Shown here piece after piece: positions 1-8,880 of a stretch of DNA of 64,000 nt. The number at the start of each line of letters is the position of its first letter. Within the stretch, counting starts at the first letter, position 1. The notes beneath the pieces are model-generated. The model saw only the letters and a program-made list of their open reading frames with translations. It was not told where the DNA came from and did not search any database. Both the position numbers and the translations under genes were made by a program. This DNA is from Shewanella sp. HN-41. GTDB lineage: Bacteria; Pseudomonadota; Gammaproteobacteria; Enterobacterales; Shewanellaceae. Location: NCBI RefSeq assembly GCF_000217915.1, contig NZ_AFOZ01000030.1:38682-102681 (forward strand). Reading direction: 5' to 3'.

Positions 1-455
1 TCCTCTGCCTTTAGGCCTAATGCCGCATTCACATTCGCATCGAAGGCAAAGTCGCCGGTACGCCACACTGCGCCCAGTCCCAAGGCAAAGGCTGCCTGCT
101 GCATTGCCATCGTTGCACAGCCCGCAGCGATTTGCTGCTCTAGGACTGGCACTTTAGGATGCACCTGGGTTTTCGCGGCCACAGTAATCACCATAGGTGC
201 ACGCATCGGCATCCCCTTGGCTTTATGAATAAAATCCTCATCCGCGCCACTCGCTTGTGCGGCATTGACAAAAATATCGGCTAAGGTTTCAAGCCCCTCG
301 CCAGTGGCAATAATAAACTCCCACGGCGCTAAGGCACCGTGATCAGGCACACGGATAGCGGCATCTAAGATGACTTTTAGTTGGCTTGCATCTGGCGCTG
401 GGGCAGTGAGTCGTGGCGTTGACTGGCGGGTGAGTAAGAGTTCGAGAGCGTCCAA
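1..455 (-). CDS. ydjA: NAD(P)H nitroreductase, YdjA-type (3' part outside window)
   Basis: Flavin-dependent nitroreductase family protein, cut by the left edge of the window. I read it by hand from a TTG codon at 455-453, preceded on the minus strand by AGGA with a suitable gap. The frame stays open for about 151 codons and starts MDALELLLTRQS. Stretches such as RVPDHGALAPWEF and the AGCATMAMQQAAFALGLGAVWRTG segment closely resemble E. coli YdjA, including the arginine-rich N terminus that contacts FMN in this family. The enzyme is probably a cytosolic dimeric FMN oxidoreductase; its natural substrate is not evident. The TTG start is inferred from family alignment remembered from E. coli, with no upstream ATG in frame close by. 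Confidence 0.85.
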   Translation of the reverse strand, partial: MDALELLLTRQSTPRLTAPAPDASQLKVILDAAIRVPDHGALAPWEFIIATGEGLETLADIFVNAAQASGADEDFIHKAKGMPMRAPMVITVAAKTQVHPKVPVLEQQIAAGCATMAMQQAAFALGLGAVWRTGDFAFDANVNAALGLKAE

Positions 456-518
456 GTTATTATCCTAGTTCGATATAAATTGGGGTAAAGCATAGCAAAT
501 TGTGCAGCAAGGGGTATA

Positions 519-546
519 AAAAATCCCACCGCTTGGGTAGGATTTT
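519..546 (-). terminator. Hairpin terminator after doxX
   Basis: AAAATCC and CACC pair with GGGT and GGATTTT around a short loop, leaving a T-rich tail on the minus strand. It lies just beyond the stop of the leftward DoxX gene at 575. Confidence 0.5.
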
Positions 547-574
547 ATGTTTTGAGTCCACGGATAATACGCTT

Positions 575-1181
575 TTATATCACCCCAAAGCGTTTAGCTA
601 TCACATAATCTAGACTAGTGTAACGACCACCGCCTAAGGTAAAGAGAGCAAGCAGCATAATAAAATAGGTGATAGCAAACTCGATCCCATTGTTGAGTAC
701 CACCAAATTACCCGAACTCGTTAACCAGTCGTAATTGCCATGCTCTTGCAAAATATCCTTTGCTTTAGCGAGCTTATCCCCCGCCTCAAGCACTCTTTCA
801 TTGGCGAGCCAAGAGCTGCCATCGGCGATGGCTAACCACCCATTTGGCCAATGCACAGTAAAAGCGGCGACTAACATAGTGATCATTAAGGGGATAGAAA
901 TCAGCCTAGTCGCCAGCCCAAGCAGTAATAAGATGGCCCCAAAAAAACTCGGTCCCTGCGGCGAGGGTGGCCATTAACGCGGGCATTGGCAGGCCTAGGC
1001 CCCAATCGGGATTAGCAAACCAAGCGACTGTGTCTTCAAAATGTGAAAGCTTGTTATACCCCGCCTGCAGCAATACAGGGGCAAGATAAATCCTCAGAGC
1101 TAAAGGGGCTAAGCCTTCAAGATAGCGGCTTAGATTGAGTAGCTTTTGATAGAGAGCGGTAAGCGGCATGATGCGTTTCAA
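575..1181 (-). pseudogene. DoxX family membrane protein, frameshifted
   Basis: Two adjacent reading frames together make one DoxX protein of about 201 residues. The upstream part (1181-906) carries the first transmembrane helix and the LAPVLLQAGYNKLSHFE stretch typical of DoxX (GxxKL-like). The downstream part (from about 940 to 575) continues with helices and ends RFGVI. The frame breaks at a run of seven T on the minus strand (941-947). Removing one T joins GTEFFGAILLLLGLATRLISI into a normal helix. The total span is 3n+1, consistent with a single inserted base. The start may be TTG at 1181 or ATG at 1169. DoxX proteins are small inner-membrane proteins of unclear role. The break may be a sequencing error. 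Confidence 0.7.
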
Positions 1182-1252
1182 GGTCGTTATCTCTTAAATT
1201 GTTATATTGGCTTGCAGATTAGACCCCTTAATATCAATAAATCTTTCAACGC

Positions 1253-2110
1253 CTAGGATTCTTTTTCGAGGGCTTCTTGATTTAACTCGGTGAGATCTTG
1301 AATAAGCTTATTGAGTTTTTTATAGAAATGCTTGGACTGTTTTTCCGATAGACTGCTGTTTATCGTCAGCATCAGAGTCCCGAATGATTCGGTATTTTTG
1401 CGTAAAAATGTTCTATGTTTTTCAGACTTAAGCTCATCTGGTTGCGTCATTAAGAATGTCAAACGCTCGGTTAGCAGCACCCTATCGGCGCGTTGTCCTA
1501 GGGCGACTTCAAACTGACGCAGCCACTCATGACGGTACTCTAGCCACATATCTAAGGTAGACAAACGCTGTTGATTATATTGGTGGATCAGTGCCTTTTG
1601 TTCGGTGCTCACACTACCTAGCCAGTCCTTAAACTGCCCTTGAAGGTTTTCATCCGCCTCTTGTTGCAGTTGTTGCTGGGATTTACCCGCAAACTCTTTG
1701 ACTAACTCCTGCTCATCTTGACGCAATTTAGCAAGGATTTGCTTCACCTGAACATCGTTCAGCGATTGGATGATAGGTAACAACTCTGGCAAAGCAAACT
1801 CAAACAATCTAAACCAATGCCGTTTAGCAATATCCACATGCTCAGCCCACAGCAGTGGCGTTAACGTGTTAGTTTTAATGAGAGTTTCGATTTCAGTTAA
1901 CTGGACTACATAGTGGGATAACTCTTTAGATTGATGCCATAGAACAAACTTTTCGATCAGCGCATCGAATGCCTCTTGCTGGGCGTCGTCTAAGGTAACA
2001 TAGTCCTCCTGCTCCCAACCTATGGCCCAGTCGATAAAATGGTAACTGAGTTTAGTCGAACACGCCGTTAGCCCTAACAATAACACCAGTAGCAACACGC
2101 TTTTTTTCAT
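1253..2110 (-). CDS. DUF6279-type lipoprotein
   Basis: A 285-residue predicted lipoprotein. Residues 1-17 form a signal peptide with the lipobox LTAC, so the mature protein begins at Cys17. The rest is a charged, helical, Q/E/K-rich domain with many WL/F motifs (HRWHWF-like, LDMWLEYRHEWL) and no catalytic signature. I recognise the family as DUF6279 from its WAIGW and DYVTLDDAQQ N terminus. It is the last gene of the leftward run that starts at the TPP riboswitch; about 100 bp separates it from the kinase gene, so it may be co-transcribed. Function unknown. Confidence 0.75.
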   Translation of the reverse strand: MKKSVLLLVLLLGLTACSTKLSYHFIDWAIGWEQEDYVTLDDAQQEAFDALIEKFVLWHQSKELSHYVVQLTEIETLIKTNTLTPLLWAEHVDIAKRHWFRLFEFALPELLPIIQSLNDVQVKQILAKLRQDEQELVKEFAGKSQQQLQQEADENLQGQFKDWLGSVSTEQKALIHQYNQQRLSTLDMWLEYRHEWLRQFEVALGQRADRVLLTERLTFLMTQPDELKSEKHRTFLRKNTESFGTLMLTINSSLSEKQSKHFYKKLNKLIQDLTELNQEALEKES

Positions 2111-2215
2111 ACAGAGTAATCCATCCTAGACATATTTTTTTAAGACATTGGAACTGATATAAAAGTTGCTTGGGTATATACCATTGTTTTTGTAAATAAG
2201 CGTGACAATCAATCG

Positions 2216-3298
2216 CTACGAGATTTGCGGCCAAAAAAAATCGAACCAAGCAATATACTCACCATGGCCGCTTGGGTCCGTTTGCCGCGCCGCCATTAAG
2301 AGCGCCCAGTAACAGGCCAATACCCAGTACATTTCAATGGCTGCGGGCACGGCAAATATCGCCTCCGCCGTTAAATAAGGATGTTTGACCAGATATTGCT
2401 GCACCAAAAAATGTTGCTGCAAAGGGGTTAAGGCATGGGTGGCCAGCACAGTCGCTAGCTCACACAGGGGATGCGAAGCCGTTGCATACTCAAAATCGAT
2501 GCAATATAAACGCTTATCTTTAAGCAACAAATTATGGGGGTTGAGATCTCTATGGCAAAACTGTGCCTGGAGTAAGCAGCCTGCCAAAGTGTCTGTCCAG
2601 CGCTGAATATCAGCTTGGATCCCCAGCAGTTGAGTGGCTCGCTCGTACCAGTCGCCCCCAATTTGGCTTGACTCGCCCTCGATGGGAGATGGTGCCATAA
2701 AGGTCAGCATCTTCCGGTGATATTCCTGCCACTGCTCGGTTATGCTGATCCCATAGGGGCCCTTGGGTAGATCCCGTAATTGCAGCAATAACGTCAGTAA
2801 CAACCTATGGGCTTGATTAGGATGCGAGTCATTTAGAGGGTCATGCTCAAATGCTAATGGCAAGTGATGCAGTGAATCTTGGCCCTGTAAAAAATCCGCC
2901 GCACTACACAATCCCTCTAATGCTTGCCAAGGCAGGGAATGCTTGCGTGATTGACCATAGTTCTCAATATTTGCTTCGATAATGTCGCCTTCAATGACAT
3001 CACTCTTAATAAATGCACTGAGGTAATAACGTTCATCTTCACTCACCCATAGCAGCTCGGGAGCCAATTTGGCGTTCGCTAAGTGTCGCCAATAGAAGCG
3101 CTCCTGCGTCCTAGAGCAAAAACTGTCCGCCGCATCGGCATTGAGGCGAAAAACATACTCTGCCGTAGGCGTTGAGATCCTATAGTTGTGATTGCTCAAG
3201 CCACCCGACAATTCACTGATATGATTGATTTTATCGAGCCCTGCGGCTTTTAATATAGGCAACAGTTTTTGAAATGGTTCACTCAATGTTTGCTCCAT
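2216..3298 (-). CDS. APH-fold phosphotransferase, probable thiamine kinase-like
   Basis: A 360-residue protein of the aminoglycoside/choline kinase superfamily. It has the N-terminal LSGGLSNHNYRI nucleotide-binding loop, the Brenner motif HRDLNPHN near residue 265 (catalytic Asp and metal-binding Asn) and the metal-binding IDFEYA about 20 residues later. I chose ATG 3298 because AGGG lies eight bases upstream; the longer in-frame start at 3331 has no ribosome site. It follows pnuT closely in an operon led by a TPP riboswitch, which suggests that it phosphorylates thiamine (the ThiK role) after import. Substrate is inferred from context only; choline or another alcohol is possible. Confidence 0.75.
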   Translation of the reverse strand: MEQTLSEPFQKLLPILKAAGLDKINHISELSGGLSNHNYRISTPTAEYVFRLNADAADSFCSRTQERFYWRHLANAKLAPELLWVSEDERYYLSAFIKSDVIEGDIIEANIENYGQSRKHSLPWQALEGLCSAADFLQGQDSLHHLPLAFEHDPLNDSHPNQAHRLLLTLLLQLRDLPKGPYGISITEQWQEYHRKMLTFMAPSPIEGESSQIGGDWYERATQLLGIQADIQRWTDTLAGCLLQAQFCHRDLNPHNLLLKDKRLYCIDFEYATASHPLCELATVLATHALTPLQQHFLVQQYLVKHPYLTAEAIFAVPAAIEMYWVLACYWALLMAARQTDPSGHGEYIAWFDFFWPQIS

Positions 3299-3372
3299 AC
3301 GCTTAGCCCTAATAGTGAGTCCTATACTCAATCCGTGGGCTGGGCTTGTTTTAAGATCATTGGCTTAAATCA

Positions 3373-4017
3373 TTAATTTAGGACATTGACCCCACGGGCA
3401 TCTGCTAATGCCGTGCGCCATAGGAAATATCCGACCACAGCGAGACCCACATAGAGCACAAAGAGTAGTGATGTCAGCATCAGTCCCTTACTGAGATAGA
3501 GATAAATTGACACTAGATCGATTACCACCCAATAGAGCCAATTCTCAAGCACTTTTTTCGCCACTAAATAGGTCGTCATCACCGCAAAGCAGGTCGTCGC
3601 CGCATCCAAATAGGGAAATGCCGCTTGAGTATAAGTCGCCATACCATGGCCAATAAACAAGGATATCAAAGTTGTTATGGCAATCAATTTCAAGTGGGTT
3701 TTTAACGGCCAAGTCGTGACTTTGACCCCCTGATGTTTATCACCGCCCTGTGTCCACAGCCAATAACCATAGAGTGCCATCGCCATATAATAGACATTGA
3801 GCACAGACTCCATCAGCAATGCCACCTTCCAAAACAACACAGTGTAAATGGCCGTGCTAGCAAACGCCGCCGCCCAGCACCACACGCTCGCCTTTATCGC
3901 CAGTAGCAAATAGGCCATAGCCAAGCATACGGCTAAGGCTTCCCATGCTGTCATCACATGGACTTCCCCTAAGGCCGCATTAATGCTGTCGACCAGCGTA
4001 AACCATAAATCTGTCAT
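3373..4017 (-). CDS. pnuT: PnuC-family thiamin transporter PnuT
   Basis: A 214-residue integral membrane protein with about seven hydrophobic helices, the usual size of PnuC-type facilitators. The NVYYMAMALYGYWLW segment and the ENWLYWVVIDLVSIYLYLSKG segment near residues 155-178 are typical of PnuC/PnuT pore helices. PnuC carries nicotinamide riboside. The TPP riboswitch at the head of this gene group, the TonB receptor and the YkoF-like gene point to the thiamin-specific branch PnuT, as described by comparative genomics in Shewanella. Transport would be coupled to downstream phosphorylation. A 7-bp tandem repeat begins 30 bp upstream of the start, and no strong ribosome site is visible. Confidence 0.85.
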   Translation of the reverse strand: MTDLWFTLVDSINAALGEVHVMTAWEALAVCLAMAYLLLAIKASVWCWAAAFASTAIYTVLFWKVALLMESVLNVYYMAMALYGYWLWTQGGDKHQGVKVTTWPLKTHLKLIAITTLISLFIGHGMATYTQAAFPYLDAATTCFAVMTTYLVAKKVLENWLYWVVIDLVSIYLYLSKGLMLTSLLFVLYVGLAVVGYFLWRTALADARGVNVLN

Positions 4018-4047
4018 TGGTGGTTCTCGTATTACACACTGACTATG

Positions 4048-4128
4048 CTAGGTTCTAGGTTCTAGGTTCTAGGTTCTAGGTTCTAGGTTCTAGGTTCTAG
4101 GTTCTAGGTTCTAGGTTCTAGGTTCTAG
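4048..4128. repeat. 7-bp tandem repeat (CTAGGTT), about 11.6 copies
   Basis: The unit CTAGGTT repeats without interruption for 81 bp, eleven full copies plus CTAG. It fills most of the gap between the YkoF-like gene and pnuT. Every unit contains CTAG, a tetranucleotide that is rare in many gammaproteobacterial genomes. Read in the direction of transcription the unit is AACCTAG. Such a perfect short repeat can change copy number by slippage. Confidence 0.97.
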
Positions 4129-4144
4129 CAAAGATAAAATCCCG

Positions 4145-4405
4145 TTATTCACTATGGGCTAAATTTAATTCACCACCGATAAACTTACATACAAACACTG
4201 CCTTGCCCCACTTTTCATGGGCGGCTTGCATCTCAATGGCCAGCATGGCCATCACATCTTGATATTCACCGCACACTTGAGTGGCCATGGCATTAGTGAC
4301 GCGTTCAATATTGGTATAACTGTCCACTCGGCCAATAAACCATTTGATCGGATCGAGATAGTTTTCATTAAAGGGGTACATGCTAATTTCTGCGGTAAGC
4401 TTCAT
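4145..4405 (-). CDS. YkoF/MTH1187-like thiamine-binding domain protein
   Basis: An 86-residue protein with the start MKLTAEISMYP and end KAVFVCKFIGG, the pattern of the small ferredoxin-like fold of the YkoF/MTH1187 family (thiamine-binding protein, PF01910). Bacillus YkoF binds thiamin and hydroxymethylpyrimidine. The protein has no signal peptide and is likely cytosolic. It sits between the TonB receptor and pnuT in the TPP-controlled group, which supports binding of thiamin or a precursor. Whether it is a carrier, a sensor or a partner of PnuT cannot be told from sequence. Confidence 0.75.
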   Translation of the reverse strand: MKLTAEISMYPFNENYLDPIKWFIGRVDSYTNIERVTNAMATQVCGEYQDVMAMLAIEMQAAHEKWGKAVFVCKFIGGELNLAHSE

Positions 4406-4433
4406 TTCGGTTCCTTAAATTTCTCAACACTGA

Positions 4434-4460
4434 CGCTGTGGCACCCATAGCACCACAGCG
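4434..4460. repeat. 8-bp inverted repeat between receptor and YkoF-like gene
   Basis: CGCTGTGG at 4434-4441 pairs with CCACAGCG at 4453-4460 around an 11-nt loop. There is no T run after it on either strand, so it is not an obvious terminator. It could stabilise the upstream mRNA or attenuate expression of the downstream genes. Confidence 0.4.
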
Positions 4461-4476
4461 CAAGTTATTCTTGCGA

Positions 4477-6667
4477 TTACATAAATTTGACGTTGACAGT
4501 CACGCCGAGTTGGCGGGGATCGCCATAACGAATATATTGCTTTTCCGCCCAGCCATTATCGGGTTCGTTACCAAAATAGAAGCCACGCACACCGTATTGC
4601 TCGTCGAATAAGTTACGGCCCCAGAGGTAAGCGGACCACGCATTGGCCTCATAACCCACACGGGCATTCACGATAGTGTAGGGTTCGGAGCGGGAATCAT
4701 TGCTGTCAGAGTAATAGAATTCACTCTTACCGCTGAGGTTAAGGTTAGCAAACCAACCCGAGTTACCACGGAAAGTCCCACCAAGGCTGTAGGTAAAATG
4801 GGGCGAATGGGCTAAGTCTCGACCGGTGAGATCCACCTCTGTGCCGTATTTATCCTGATACTGATAGTCACCATAGGCGGTTTCTAACCAACCTAGGCTG
4901 GAGTAAAGCTGCAGATTATCGGTGGCATACCAAGTCGCATCCAGCTCTGCACCATAGTTATTCGAGCTACCAGCATTTTCGGTGTAAAGGATAAAGCGCT
5001 GCGGTTTATCTGGATCTTGCTGGGAGGCGGCGACCTGTTGATCTTGCCTATCCATGTAAAACAGCGCGAGATTAGTATCGATAAGCCCTTCTAGCCAACG
5101 GGATTTCAGGCCAATTTCATAGTTATATAATGTCTCAGTATCAAACTCTTTCTTATCGTTTAGCTCGACGGGTAAGGTCATGTTAAAACCACCCGCCTTA
5201 TAGCCACGGGCCACTCTAACGTAAGCATTATGGGAGTCGCTTAGCATTTTACTCAGCGCAATATGACCCCCCCCACATGGTTTCGCTCGGATCAAAGTTA
5301 TCCTGATTGGTATCGGAGTAATGGCTATTGCGCTGCTCTACACGCAACCCAATGGACAACGCATAATCCGAGCCCAGATCCGTATCGAGCTGACCAAAGA
5401 GCGCATAATTGGTCGCTTCATACTCTGAGTCTAAAACCTCATCTGGCCAAGCGTTATACTCGGAATACAATTGGTTATCTTCTTTCAAATTCATGGCATA
5501 CACGCCAATGAGCCAATCAGTACTCTGTGCAAAAATGCGGCCTTGCTCCGTGGAACTTAAACGAAACTCTTGGGATAGGGTCTTGCGCTGGCCGGTTTTG
5601 TCCCAAAAATAATCGTACTGGCAGGGGCTAACGCTTCCTTCATCTTCACATTGCTTGGATGCCCAATATTCTGGGTTCGCCCAATCGCCATCGTAACTGT
5701 ATTGGTGATCGGTATCAGCAAAGGAAGTTAACGAGGTCAGCTCAAAGTTTTCTGCGCCAGAATAGGTTGCTTTAAAGCCTGCGCCTGTGGTGCGCTGGCT
5801 ATCGACACCGGGCTCATCCGAGAGGGTTTCTTTAGGATTATTGGTTAAACTCCACACATCATAGCCATTGTCGAAATCGGCGTGCAACAGCGTTAAATCC
5901 AATTGCAGATCGTCAGTCGCGTACCAACGCAACTTAACACGGCCCGTAAATTCATCACGGCCATTCGTGTCATCACGCTCTAGGTACAGATTATCGCGGT
6001 AACCATTTTGTTGATGTTGCTGCAAAGAGACTCGGTATAGCAGCTTGCCAGAATCCGTTAATGGGCCTGAGCTATAACCGCTAAAGGTACGTAAATCATC
6101 ATTCCCGAGGGACACTTCAGCGCCGTGTTCGAATACATCTGTTGGGTCATTACTCTTTAAGTAAATCAAGCCCGCTAAGGCATTTGCACCATAACGTGTC
6201 CCCTGTGGACCACGTAACACTTCGACTTGCTGAAGATCGTACATACTCGACACCATACCGATACCGGATAAATCGATATCATCTATGATGTAACCCACGG
6301 AAGAATTGGGTGCACCTTGATATTGTTCCTGCTCGCCTACTCCGCGTATTTGAAAATACTTCGGCCGAGAACTCCCACCAGACCAGTTAACGTTAGCAAT
6401 AGAATTAAGCACATCCTCGAAATGCTGGGCGCTTTCATCCTGGATCTGCTGGGCATCGATCAGGGTAACGCTTGAGGGCATTTTCTCTAAACTGGCACTG
6501 CGAAAATCCGCCGTCACCACCATGACTTCCATCTCAGTGGTAGGATCGGGTTTATCGATAGCATCGGTTTGGGCAAATGCGGATGTGCTAAGCGCGGCGG
6601 CAATGGCTAAAGCCAAGGGCGCTCTCATGAAAAGCTGAGTGGAAACTTGATTTTTACAGTTAAACAT
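4477..6667 (-). pseudogene. TonB-dependent receptor for thiamin, frameshifted at a G8 tract
   Basis: Outer-membrane receptor of about 729 residues in two frames. The first frame (6667-5249) has a signal peptide ending in AFA, a TonB-box-like EVMVVTA, and a plug domain with IRGVGEQ and VEVLRGPQGTRYGANALAG. The second frame (up to 5295, down to 4477) has the C-terminal barrel, with GYKAGGFN, LWGRNLFDEQYG and a terminal Phe-Met. The frames meet at eight G on the minus strand (plus coordinates 5267-5274). With seven G the product reads SETMWGGHIALSKM and is continuous. The span is 3n+1. A TPP riboswitch lies upstream and pnuT downstream, so the likely ligand is thiamin or a derivative. A G8 tract can also be a phase-variation switch. 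Confidence 0.8.
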
Positions 6668-6734
6668 AGGACCTCAAATATCTAGTTTGAGATCCGGCAA
6701 CGAATAAGCGATTCAGAAGTGTGCTGTTGATTGG

Positions 6735-6842
6735 CCCATTCCTACGCCGGTATTAGCCGGATCAGGTTCTAAGGGTTCGTCGGATGACATCTCAGTCTGC
6801 AGTACACGGTAAAGTGAACTCGCTGCAAACACCCCTTGGCGG
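6735..6842 (-). promoter_or_regulatory. TPP riboswitch (THI element)
   Basis: Read on the minus strand the segment contains, in order, GGGGTG, CTGAGATG, ACCCTTAGAACCTGATC, CGGCTAATACCGGCG and TAGGAA. These are the conserved parts of the thiamine pyrophosphate aptamer in the right order and spacing. An extra P3 stem (TTTGCAG with CTGCAGA) separates the first two. It ends about 70 bases before the ATG of the TonB receptor, so it controls that receptor and probably the whole thiamin operon, shutting it down when TPP is high. The outer limits are approximate. Confidence 0.95.
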
Positions 6843-6895
6843 CGCCTAGTATACATGAGTAATGGGATAGGATGACACACTTATGTCATAAAATG

Positions 6896-6922
6896 AAAAA
6901 TGCCAGCAACGCCGGCATTTTT
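6896..6922 (-). terminator. Terminator after ycfL-like gene
   Basis: AAAAATGCC and GGCATTTTT form the arms around nine bases. The minus strand ends in a T run, 16 bp past the stop of the YcfL-type gene. Confidence 0.7.
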
Positions 6923-6937
6923 AAACCTCACCTAAGC

Positions 6938-7333
6938 TTAATAGGAATAGGTTTCACGCACATACACATCAAATTTCACCGCTTGGGCATTTGGAGCGAC
7001 GCCAGACACTTGCAGTTGTTGTTTCCCGTGGAGTTTCACCGACTTCCAACTACTTGCCTCGTCTTCGATGGTAAAACCACTGGCATCATACCAAGTGAAT
7101 TTATATTGCACACGCATATCGCTAGAGGACTTGCTGACGATTAGCGCAGAGCCTTGAATTAAATCCCCCACCCGGCGGGCATCGACACTTTCAAGGGCGA
7201 TATCTTGGGCAAAACTATGACTGTCGATACGGGTCTCACCCTGTGAGCTTACGGAAATCCCCGCCGTATCCGAGGCGCAGCCACCAAGGGTCAGTGCGGC
7301 GGCCAGTATCAATCCGGTATAGATGTGTTTCAT
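6938..7333 (-). CDS. YcfL-family (DUF1425) lipoprotein
   Basis: A 131-residue lipoprotein: a signal peptide with the lipobox LGGC, then a small beta-rich domain ending in VYVRETYSY. The pattern with VQYKFTWYDASGFTIEDE and a C-terminal VxFxVYVRE matches YcfL/DUF1425. I chose ATG 7333 because GAGG lies eight bases upstream; an earlier ATG at 7354 has no ribosome site. It follows hinT and two thioesterase genes on the same strand, and in E. coli ycfL also lies near hinT. Probably periplasmic and envelope-associated; function not established. Confidence 0.8.
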   Translation of the reverse strand: MKHIYTGLILAAALTLGGCASDTAGISVSSQGETRIDSHSFAQDIALESVDARRVGDLIQGSALIVSKSSSDMRVQYKFTWYDASGFTIEDEASSWKSVKLHGKQQLQVSGVAPNAQAVKFDVYVRETYSY

Positions 7334-7346
7334 CTTATTTCCCTCT

Positions 7347-7868
7347 TTAATCAATCAGAAAGTGTGCCCTTGCCGTGGCAATCAATTGCTTACGGTTAGT
7401 CTGCCAACAATTGATATTGACGTTAGCGACCCGTCGCCCCTGACGAGTGATACGGCATTCGGCAAAACTGTCCTTATGCAGACCCGCACGCAGATAATCG
7501 ATAGAAAAATCGACGACTTTAGGCACTTTTGCCGTTTGCATAAACACCATTAACTGCACTATTGCCGACATTTCCATAAAACCCGCGATCACACCACCGT
7601 GAATGGCGGGTAAGACAGGGTTACCTATATTGTCATCTTTAGCTGGCAGTTTAAAAATTAATTCATCGCCAAAACGCTCAACCCGCATTCCGATAAACTT
7701 AGCGTAAGGAACGTGCTCGAGTAGGTGCCCAAAATCATTGAGCTCGGTTGCCCGTTTCACTATGCCTTGCACATCGAGGGGCGTTTTACTCTCGATAACG
7801 GCTTTATTGGCAACGTTCACGCTTGGGTTTATTGGCTCGGTCCCAAGTGGGTGTTTATTTGAGCTCAT
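7347..7868 (-). CDS. PaaI-type hotdog thioesterase (second of a tandem pair)
   Basis: A 173-residue hotdog-fold protein. The motif AIHGGVIAGFMEM near the middle is the HGG catalytic-loop signature of the PaaI/4HBT group, followed by the long central helix. Such enzymes hydrolyse acyl-CoA thioesters; the acyl group here is unknown. ATG 7868 has GGGAG six bases upstream; GTG 7871 is an alternative. Its start overlaps the end of the preceding thioesterase gene, so the two are translationally coupled and probably form one operon with hinT. Confidence 0.8.
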   Translation of the reverse strand: MSSNKHPLGTEPINPSVNVANKAVIESKTPLDVQGIVKRATELNDFGHLLEHVPYAKFIGMRVERFGDELIFKLPAKDDNIGNPVLPAIHGGVIAGFMEMSAIVQLMVFMQTAKVPKVVDFSIDYLRAGLHKDSFAECRITRQGRRVANVNINCWQTNRKQLIATARAHFLID

Positions 7869-8382
7869 CACTTTCTCCCTGAGCTGGCACAGCTTCTCCC
7901 ATCAATGCTTGCCGAAAGGCATCACCGACCATTTCAGGGCTAATGCGCATAAATGATCCCACAGCATGGGCGATAGGGTCGTCAATACTGTCCTGATAGG
8001 CAATGGCGCGGGTAAAAGCGATATTGGATGACAGCTTATAGCACTCAGCAAAACCATACACTGGCTTATCGGGCTGTGCTGGCTTCATATAATCCACCCG
8101 TAAATCTAAGGTGGGTGAGATCTCTAACGACTGATATTTGTGATAAATTGCACTCACCACCGCACTGCCACAGGCGGTATCCATCAAGGTCGTGATCACG
8201 CCGCCGTGGATAACGCCCGTATCGGGGTAACCAATTAATTCGGTGCTGTAGGGCAATTCAATCAGCACATGGTGCTCACTCGCCTCGAGTACCTTTAACC
8301 CAAGGCGACGGCACTGGGCTAATTGATCCACAAACCGCTGTGCCATCTGAGTCAATGGGAAAAACTCTGGGTTTAATTTCAT
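7855..8382 (-). CDS. PaaI-type hotdog thioesterase (first of a tandem pair)
   Basis: A 175-residue hotdog-fold thioesterase with [19 protein letters not shown], where the HGG motif and the following Asp are typical of the PaaI clade. The C-terminal strand [10 protein letters not shown] is also characteristic. Its ATG overlaps the TGA of hinT by four bases (ATGA). It is clearly a divergent relative of the next gene, not a recent copy. The two could form a heteromeric hotdog assembly. Acyl substrate unknown. Confidence 0.85.
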   Translation of the reverse strand: MKLNPEFFPLTQMAQRFVDQLAQCRRLGLKVLEASEHHVLIELPYSTELIGYPDTGVIHGGVITTLMDTACGSAVVSAIYHKYQSLEISPTLDLRVDYMKPAQPDKPVYGFAECYKLSSNIAFTRAIAYQDSIDDPIAHAVGSFMRISPEMVGDAFRQALMGEAVPAQGESDELK

Positions 8383-8735
8383 CGGCCTTGGCTCAACATG
8401 GGACCCAATGGCTCTCCGCCCACGAGGTGAATATGTATATGGTACACTTCCTGTCCGCCATGTTGATTACAGTTCATGATCAGTCGATAACCGTCTTTCG
8501 CAATACCCGCTTCCGCCGCCAATTTGGCCGCAACCGTCATCATTCTGCCAAGTGCGGGCTCATCTGAGGCTTTCATCTCGTTCGCCGTTGGAATTAAATG
8601 ATTCGGTACGATCAAAATATGGGTCGGCGCCTTAGGGGAGATGTCTCTAAAGGCGGTGACGAGATCGTCTTGATACAGGATATCGGCTGGAATTTCGCGG
8701 CGAATAATTTTGCTGAAAATCGTTTCTTCGGCCAT
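8379..8735 (-). CDS. hinT: HIT-family purine nucleoside phosphoramidase HinT
   Basis: A 118-residue HIT-domain protein. The C-terminal HIHIHLVGG motif (HxHxHxx) is the catalytic histidine triad, and [16 protein letters not shown] is the usual Hint N-terminal region. HinT hydrolyses adenosine 5'-phosphoramidates and acyl-AMP adducts in the cytosol. It begins a leftward operon with two thioesterases and a YcfL lipoprotein. Confidence 0.95.
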   Translation of the reverse strand: MAEETIFSKIIRREIPADILYQDDLVTAFRDISPKAPTHILIVPNHLIPTANEMKASDEPALGRMMTVAAKLAAEAGIAKDGYRLIMNCNQHGGQEVYHIHIHLVGGEPLGPMLSQGR

Positions 8736-8880
8736 GGGGGATCCTCCTTGGGTTGGTTGGCATAGTATACTAGCAATTCAACGCTTTGTGTCTCCAGATA
8801 TTTTGTGTTGCATTTGCCAGTTGTCGGTATTTTTGGCAGCATGACGCCCATTAGCATTCCTAGGTTTTGCAGGATAAATT

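Noticed and set aside
4041..4130. CRISPR or telomere-like array at the CTAGGTT repeat
   Set aside because: No spacers and a 7-bp unit; it is a simple tandem repeat.
8805..8880. Longer start for the M61 peptidase frame at 8805
   Set aside because: That start is in the shifted frame; the family N terminus begins at ATG 8881 in the other frame.
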